A stretch of 10,738 nucleotides of DNA from JAYPEY01 sp047618185 (GTDB lineage Bacteria; Verrucomicrobiota; Verrucomicrobiia; Limisphaerales; JAYPEY01): the NCBI GenBank assembly GCA_047618185.1, contig JBLHKZ010000197.1, forward strand, positions 1-10,738. The letters run 5' to 3'. Position 1 is the stretch's first letter; every line of letters begins with the position of its first letter. Below are positions 6,375-10,738 of this stretch, in pieces. Position numbers and translations under genes: made by a program. A model generated the notes under the pieces. That model worked only from the letters and a program-made list of their open reading frames with translations. It did no database searches and was not told the origin of the DNA.

Positions 6375-7332
6375 ACGACGCTTTTTCCTCCGCTTCTCGT
6401 TCCTTCTTCTCCAGGCGCAATTTGGACATGACGTGCGAGTGGCAGTAGTCGTTGCACTCGTCGAGGAAGGCGGTTTCCTTCTGTTGGATGAAGGTGATGG
6501 TGAGTTGGATGATCAGGGCCAGAACCAACGCGACGAGCGTCGTTTCAAAGGCGGTGGACAGGCCGCCGGTCACGCCCTGGAGGCTGGCCTTGATGGAATC
6601 GAGATTGCCCGCGCCCTGGAGCGTGTCGGAGAAGCTTCCGATGGCCACGCTCAGCCCGCGCACCGTTCCGATGAAGCCGATGACCGGGATCGACCAGACC
6701 ATGCCGTTGACCAGGGTGAAGCTCGACGCCATCTGGTCCTCGTCGTTCTCCGACTGCGTTTTTATGATGGTCGAAACCTCGGTGACGCCACCGAGATTGC
6801 TGAGATTGGAGAGGGCGCGCTCGATGCGATTGAACAGCACGAAGTGCCGCGGGTGATCGACCAGGTTGTGAATGCGATTGAGCACGGTCTTGGCGGTCGC
6901 CTCGGTAATGACGAAATCGGCCTGTTGCGGAACGGCGGTCAGATCCAGCGCTTTGGCCTGGAAGGAGATTTTGCGTGATTTGAGAAACAGGATCGTGGAC
7001 GACCAGAAGAAGAAGAAGATACAGGGGCCGGTGAACCAGGTGTTGCCCTCGCGCACGAGTGGCAACGTGAAGCGATGAATTGCCGGGTGGGGATCAAGCG
7101 CGAAGACGACGAGAGCGAAGAATCCGGCGGTGAGCGCAAGCGCGAGCACGAAGCTCAGGACCTTGTTGACGTTGCTGTAACGGCCTCCGCGGAAGAAGCC
7201 GAAACGGTTTTCGATGTCCTGCTCGATCCAGCTCAGGCTCTCGGCGCCCTTGCTCGAAATGTCGTCGATGGGAGAGCGTCCGGATTTGCGATCGCCGGTC
7301 GGTTTGTCTTTCTTTTTGGGTGCGGATTCCAT
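6373..7332 (-). CDS. MotA/TolQ/ExbB-family proton channel subunit
   Basis: This 319-aa polytopic membrane protein belongs to the family that forms the pentameric ring of proton-driven stators. A hydrophilic, lysine-rich N-terminus (1-50) precedes membrane helices at about 57-78 and 100-117, a cytoplasmic segment (120-207), and the signature helices: VWSIPVIGFIGTVRGLSVAIG (212-232) and LQGVTGGLSTAFETTLVALVLALI (251-274). The P-x-IGFIGTVRGL and AFETTLVAL blocks are the family's most conserved parts. A basic tail ends the protein. ExbB and TolQ are usually about 225-245 aa, so this is longer, mostly at the N-terminus. ATG 7332 is chosen; a GTG at 7353 would add seven residues but lies inside a dispersed repeat (7348-7378), with a purine-rich AAGAAAG between the two. 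The two genes downstream encode its likely ExbD-type partners. Confidence 0.92.
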   Translation of the reverse strand: MESAPKKKDKPTGDRKSGRSPIDDISSKGAESLSWIEQDIENRFGFFRGGRYSNVNKVLSFVLALALTAGFFALVVFALDPHPAIHRFTLPLVREGNTWFTGPCIFFFFWSSTILFLKSRKISFQAKALDLTAVPQQADFVITEATAKTVLNRIHNLVDHPRHFVLFNRIERALSNLSNLGGVTEVSTIIKTQSENDEDQMASSFTLVNGMVWSIPVIGFIGTVRGLSVAIGSFSDTLQGAGNLDSIKASLQGVTGGLSTAFETTLVALVLALIIQLTITFIQQKETAFLDECNDYCHSHVMSKLRLEKKEREAEEKAS

Positions 7333-7347
7333 TTTGATTTCTTTCTT

Positions 7348-7864
7348 AACCACAGATGGACACGGATGAACACAGATGGGAGGAAAACGCCTGACGGCGT
7401 TGGGATGGCAGTTTTTGGCAAGGCTTCATCGGAAGTTCAAAGAACGATTCGCTCCCATTCAAGTTTTGCGTTCTTGAAATTCAGGATTAATCCCACGCGT
7501 AGCTTCGTGATCTTCAAGTAATTCAACATCTGGCCGTGCTCGCGTTCCGTGATTCGATCGATGGCTTTAGCGTCCACAATCACCTTCCCATAGGCAATCA
7601 GGTCCGGGATGAATTTTCCCACGGTCGCTTGGTTGCAGATCACGTTGAACTGTCGTTGTTGTACGAATGCAATTTTGCGCAAATCGAATTCGATGGTCAG
7701 CGAGTTCTCGTAGATTTTTCATGTAATCCATGACCGAGTTCGTTGAGGACTTCAAAGGCGCATCCAATGATCTCGTGGGTTTCATTCTTCAGGAGGAATC
7801 GCGTCGAATCCGCATTTGCGAGATCGGGTGATTCATCTGTGTTCATCTGTGTCTATCTGTGGTT
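7348..7864. mobile_element. 517-bp MITE-like element with inverted ends, carrying a broken GxxExxY gene
   Basis: The ends are inverted copies of a 31-nt sequence beginning AACCACAGAT: 7348-7378 on the plus strand and 7834-7864 on the minus strand. Each is built of three 10-nt steps of the CACAGATGGA type. The same 31-nt ends bound a second, shorter element at 8485-8651. The interior holds a GxxExxY-family pseudogene, which looks lower in GC than the neighbouring genes, and a 16-nt palindromic module (7386-7401). No transposase is present and no target-site duplication is clear, so mobility is inferred from the repeated ends and from its place between two cluster genes. Confidence 0.6.
7437..7846 (-). 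pseudogene. GxxExxY-family protein, frameshifted
   Basis: Two frames together rebuild one protein. From ATG 7846 the first reads MNTDESPDLANADSTR, then FLLKNETHEIIGCAFEVLNE and LGHGLHEK, then runs out of frame to a TGA. The adjoining frame continues YENSLTIEFDLRKIAFVQQR, then KFIPDLIAYGKVIVDAKAID and QMLNYLKITKLRVGLILNFK to the stop at 7437. The switch falls at a run of five A residues on the coding strand (7715-7719); one extra A would restore EKIYENSL, the expected GxxExxY core. Members are small single-domain proteins of unknown function, suggested to be nuclease-like, and are commonly linked to this same repeat, from which the MNTDE start derives. It could be a real deletion or a homopolymer sequencing error. 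It interrupts the operon between the GYF-like and channel genes. Confidence 0.85.
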
Positions 7865-7888
7865 GAAAAGAGAGCGATTGTGATTCGG

Positions 7889-8449
7889 CTATTTCATGGC
7901 GAAGCCTCGGCCGTCGCGCCAGATGAACATGACTTCGAATGCGGGCCAGAAGCCGAGCCAGAAGACGGGCCATTCGAGCCAGACGAAGGCGCCGCCGGCT
8001 GCGATTTGTGCGGCGGCGTAAAGCCGGCGTCCGGCGTAGAGATTGTGCAGGCCCGGGCCGGCCACCGCGTAGATCAGGCCCCATTTGGCGTAGGGGACGT
8101 TGAAGATGGCCAGGGTCAGGCACAGGCCGAGGTAGAGGAGTCCCAACCCTGCGTAGGTAAGGCGCCAGCGACGGCTGAGCTGTTTGGCTGTGGAGTTGGT
8201 CTGTGCGCCGGAGAGTTCGGGTGAAAGCGCGACCGGTAATTGCGACGCAAGGGGAATGGCCGTGAGCGCGCGGGAAATCTTGCCGGTGTCTTCGATGAAA
8301 TCCTTGAGCGTGACCCAGCGACCCTTGTGGAGGATTTCATGCCAAAGGCCGACCTCGTGCGCATCCAGCCTTTCCTCAATGTCCGCAACGCTGAATGGGC
8401 CGGTTTCACGGCCGCGCCAGCGGATCGAATAGATGGCGTCGCTAGTCAT
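7889..8449 (-). CDS. GYF-like domain membrane protein with TM2-like C-terminus
   Basis: This 186-aa protein starts with a bacterial GYF_2-type domain (about 5-55): YSIRWRGRETGPFSVADIEERL, then LWHEILHKGRWVTLKDF. Such domains are thought to bind proline-rich or membrane-partner peptides in the cytoplasm. A linker (56-92) leads to hydrophobic helices at about 98-116, 122-138 and 146-176; the GPGLHNLYAGRRLYAAAQIA stretch (131-150) resembles the TM2-domain pattern G-x-H-x-x-Y-x-G-R. The protein would therefore sit in the inner membrane with its GYF-like domain inside. Stator subunit A ends in a run of prolines, a possible ligand, though that tail should lie across the membrane unless topology differs. 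It starts at ATG 8449 and ends 556 bp before the channel gene, the gap being filled by the repeat element. Domain calls are by pattern recognition. Confidence 0.78.
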   Translation of the reverse strand: MTSDAIYSIRWRGRETGPFSVADIEERLDAHEVGLWHEILHKGRWVTLKDFIEDTGKISRALTAIPLASQLPVALSPELSGAQTNSTAKQLSRRWRLTYAGLGLLYLGLCLTLAIFNVPYAKWGLIYAVAGPGLHNLYAGRRLYAAAQIAAGGAFVWLEWPVFWLGFWPAFEVMFIWRDGRGFAMK

Positions 8450-8484
8450 GACCGTGGCGGGAGAACAGGGCTCTCTATTTCTTT

Positions 8485-8651
8485 AACCACAGATAGACAC
8501 AGATGAACACAGATGGGGACTGAACAGGAGGAAACGGAGAGAACAGGGGAGCCCGTTCTGGTTCTCTGTTCGCTCCGTTTCCTCCTGTGATAATTCAACG
8601 CCGTCAGGCGTTCTCCGGAATATCTGTGTTCATCTGTGTCCATCTGTGGTT
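8485..8651. mobile_element. 167-bp MITE-like element with inverted ends and internal hairpin, no gene
   Basis: It is bounded by inverted copies of the same 31-nt AACCACAGAT-type end as the 517-bp element: plus strand 8485-8515 and minus strand 8621-8651. Inside lie a 65-nt hairpin (8524-8588) and the 16-nt module 8597-8612, the exact reverse complement of 7386-7401. It fills almost all of the 207-bp gap between the 681-aa gene (stop 8657) and the GYF-like gene (start 8449). No open frame inside is credible. Confidence 0.6.
8524..8588. repeat. 65-nt near-perfect hairpin
   Basis: ACAGGAGGAAACGGAG (8524-8539) and its exact reverse complement (8573-8588) form a 16-bp stem, which after one A/G mismatch continues for six more pairs (8541-8546 with 8566-8571) around a 19-nt loop. 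In the transcript of the cluster this would be a very stable structure between the 681-aa and GYF-like coding regions. There is no T tract to make it a standard terminator. Confidence 0.8.
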
Positions 8652-8656
8652 AGGGG

Positions 8657-10702
8657 CTATTCCAGAAAGAGCTTCGGCAGGTAGGCTCGGTTGGTGGCGG
8701 AGGCCAGGTCGAAATTGATCGAGCCGGCGACAGAGCGGATCATTTTCTCGCGGTCGGAGGGGAAGACGAACAGCGGCGAAAATGGCATGGGCGGCTTGAG
8801 TGTCTGGTAGTCCTCGGTCTCGACGTTGTAGCGGAACAGGAGCGCGGGTCGCTTGGTCTCGCCGGACCAACCCCAAAGTTCGCCAAGATTTTGGGCCGTG
8901 TCGGTGACGGCGGTCGGGACCTTGGCTTCCGGTTCGACGTAGCCGACAAATTTGAATCCGTCACCTCCCGCTCGAGAGGCCAATCGGTGCAGAAATTCGG
9001 ATTGGCGCTTGAGTTGAACCTTCTCGGCCTCGGCGAAATAAGTCTGCATCGGTGAGGTGAATTTCCGGATGCGATCGGGAATGATCCAGTCGCCGCTGCG
9101 GATCTCCATGGCTTCGAGTTCCCGGAGTCGTTTGCGCAGCGGTTTGAGCGCCGGCGCCCACTGCAGGCTCCACATGGTGGGCCGGACTTCGCTCAGTTCG
9201 AGCAGTTTGACGAGCAGGAAACCGCGAAATATCGGGCTGGTCGTCTTGTCTCGGTGGAGCTTGTCGAGTAGTTCGAGCATGCCCACGCTGTAGCTGGACT
9301 CCGTGCCGCTGGAGAGGGCCTTGAGGCCGGTGTCGAGAAAGAGCTGAAACTCCGGGGATTTGCCCAGTTCCTTGAGTTCAAAGTCGCCAGTGGCGAATTG
9401 CCGCTTCTCGTAGCGTATGGCATCGGGGGATACTGCCGGATCGTAGGCCTCGCCCTCGAGGCGGCCAAACTTGTTCTTTTCCATCGACCCGCGGATGTAG
9501 ATCAGGCGTTGGCGATTGGGATCGGTGGAGGAGAGTTTCAGTTCGACCACTTCATAGCGCGTCAGGCCATTGATGATCGCGTCGTCGCCCAGGACGCTGA
9601 TCGCCCCGCGCTCGGCGGTGGACATCTGGCCCGGATGTTCGGGCAGCGGCGTTCGGCTGTCGATGGCGACGCGAATGCGGTCATCCCCGTAGGCGAGGAG
9701 GTGCAACACCATGTCCGAGATGGAGGGGGCGACCGTGGTCAATTCACGGGCGCGGCGGACGTTTTCGATCGGCGCAAAATCATTGCTGATAAATTCGCGC
9801 AGCGTGGAGACGAAATTCTGGAGCGACTCGGGATCGGCGAGATTTTTCTGAATGCCCTCCCAGTTGTCGACCTTGTTCTTGAAATTCTTAAATTTCTGGT
9901 TGAGCGCCTGAAAGCGGAATTCCAGCTCCGTCTTGACCTTGAGGTCTTCGAGCTTGGGGTTGGCGAGCGCCTGGAGGATGGGGAGGTTGGATTCGATCTG
10001 CTTGAGCCCTTCGCGAATCTTCTCCTCGCCCTTTTCAAGCTCCAGCGTTTCGCCGGCGATCTTCTCGGAAGCGTCGAGTTCCCTGGCGAAGCGTTCGCTG
10101 CGCGCTTCGCGTTCTCCGAAGAGCCAGGCGTCCCACTGATTGCGGTAGTCGTTCAGCCGTTTTTCGACGTCGTGGGCAAAGTCCTCGGCCGTGGCTCTCT
10201 TGAGCTGCTCGGCCTCCTCGTAGTGTTGGATATATTGTTCGGGCGAGAGATCGACGAATCCCGCTTCGCCCTGGGCCAGCAGCCAAAGCGCTTTCTCGGT
10301 GGCGCGTCGGTGAATTTTGTCCTCGCGCTCGATAAAGCTGCCGGCCTTGTTCAGGGCGGCGGTGAGCCGCGGGAGAGCGATCAGCCGGGTGTCGTTCGAG
10401 ACGATCTGGGTGATGAACATTTCGGCTGCGATGGGCTGGCGTTCACGGCCGTAGCGATCGAGTTCGGCGGCCAGTTGGTTGCCGCGGCGATTGGCGCGAA
10501 ACATCGTGACCGCGATTACGGTGACGGCGAGGACGGTCAGGGCGCCGGTGACGAAAGCGAGTTTGTTCATCCGTTCCCGCTGGCGAACCTGGTAGCGGAC
10601 GAGGCGGAAATACTTGTCAAACTTCTCCTCGAACTCCTCGGGAACGGCGCGCTCGTATCGTTGCAGTTCCTGCCATTTCTTTGCGAGGCCCTCAAAATCC
10701 AT
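8657..10702 (-). CDS. Large membrane-anchored coiled-coil protein, unknown family
   Basis: This 681-aa protein is not recognised as a known family. A charged N-terminus (1-46) precedes one membrane helix at about 47-68 (KLAFVTGALTVLAVTVIAVTMF), flanked by arginines on both sides. A long helical, charged region follows, with the strongest heptad character at about 190-300. Residues about 330-681 look mixed alpha/beta and globular (for example ISVLGDDAIINGLTRYEVVELKL and PALLFRYNVETEDYQTL). If the N-terminus is cytoplasmic, most of the protein is extracytoplasmic. No enzyme motif was found. The ATG at 10702 is the first in the window, but the frame stays open to the right edge (no stop in the last 36 bases), so the true start may be further upstream. 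It is the first visible gene of the minus-strand cluster and its size makes it a candidate for the part moved by, or scaffolding, the stator. Confidence 0.7.
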   Translation of the reverse strand: MDFEGLAKKWQELQRYERAVPEEFEEKFDKYFRLVRYQVRQRERMNKLAFVTGALTVLAVTVIAVTMFRANRRGNQLAAELDRYGRERQPIAAEMFITQIVSNDTRLIALPRLTAALNKAGSFIEREDKIHRRATEKALWLLAQGEAGFVDLSPEQYIQHYEEAEQLKRATAEDFAHDVEKRLNDYRNQWDAWLFGEREARSERFARELDASEKIAGETLELEKGEEKIREGLKQIESNLPILQALANPKLEDLKVKTELEFRFQALNQKFKNFKNKVDNWEGIQKNLADPESLQNFVSTLREFISNDFAPIENVRRARELTTVAPSISDMVLHLLAYGDDRIRVAIDSRTPLPEHPGQMSTAERGAISVLGDDAIINGLTRYEVVELKLSSTDPNRQRLIYIRGSMEKNKFGRLEGEAYDPAVSPDAIRYEKRQFATGDFELKELGKSPEFQLFLDTGLKALSSGTESSYSVGMLELLDKLHRDKTTSPIFRGFLLVKLLELSEVRPTMWSLQWAPALKPLRKRLRELEAMEIRSGDWIIPDRIRKFTSPMQTYFAEAEKVQLKRQSEFLHRLASRAGGDGFKFVGYVEPEAKVPTAVTDTAQNLGELWGWSGETKRPALLFRYNVETEDYQTLKPPMPFSPLFVFPSDREKMIRSVAGSINFDLASATNRAYLPKLFLE

Positions 10703-10738
10703 CCGGAGTTCGGCGACGGGCCGTCGTCGAACGGCGAG

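Noticed and set aside
4805..7521. Long plus-strand open frames opposite the stator genes (for example 4805-5488, 5461-6141, 6298-6978, 7075-7521)
   Set aside because: They lie mostly antisense to well-supported coding regions and show mirrored composition (Leu/Phe/Val-rich opposite coiled coils); no independent motif.
7348..8651. CRISPR-like array from the repeated ACAGATG units
   Set aside because: The 10-nt steps are contiguous within 31-nt blocks, blocks alternate in orientation, and there are no regular unique spacers or cas genes.
2925..10702. Zorya, Tol-Pal, Ton or flagellar motor identity for the cluster
   Set aside because: No helicase/HNH effectors, no TolA/TolB/Pal, no TonB and no OmpA-like peptidoglycan-binding domain are visible; only the stator core is shared. 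Partners outside the window cannot be excluded.

Overview
The window reads like a chromosomal segment of a GC-rich Verrucomicrobiota bacterium, probably near the Pedosphaera/Limisphaerales group. This is an inference from four things: a Planctomycetes-Verrucomicrobia type Gfo/Idh/MocA oxidoreductase, an Uma2-family nuclease gene, a GxxExxY gene, and several families of short palindromic intergenic repeats of the kind common in those genomes. Shine-Dalgarno sequences are weak or absent before most starts. No rRNA, tRNA or CRISPR array was seen.

Layout. Positions 1-1196 (+) hold the 3' part of a Gfo/Idh/MocA oxidoreductase. All other genes lie on the minus strand. An Uma2-family gene (1302-1856) is bracketed by two identical 61-bp palindromic repeats. 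A secreted alpha/beta hydrolase (1993-2877) follows. From 2925 to the right edge runs what looks like one functional cluster, transcribed right to left: a 681-aa membrane-anchored coiled-coil protein (8657-10702, possibly open upstream), a GYF-like/TM2-like membrane protein (7889-8449), a MotA/TolQ/ExbB-family channel subunit (6373-7332), two different ExbD/MotB-like single-pass coiled-coil proteins joined by an ATGA overlap (5416-6273 and 4478-5419), and a zinc-ribbon/TM/DUF2135-like protein (2925-3884).

How the genes may work together. One TolQ-type subunit plus two distinct TolR/ExbD-type subunits, each with an Asp at the start of its only TM helix, is the architecture of a proton-driven stator. 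None of the usual partners (TonB, TolA/TolB/Pal, an OmpA-like peptidoglycan domain, Zorya effectors) is present. The two ExbD-like proteins appear to be paralogues, sharing a C-terminal domain. The other three proteins are all membrane-anchored and may be adaptors or load-bearing parts. This is the best candidate here for an undescribed system: an energised envelope machine of unknown load.

Nearly every junction of the cluster carries a different short repeat: two elements with shared inverted ends (7348-7864, carrying a frameshifted GxxExxY gene, and 8485-8651, carrying only a hairpin), a 58-nt hairpin at the end of the channel gene (6317-6374), and a patch of palindromes (4134-4415). Only the ATGA junction is clean.
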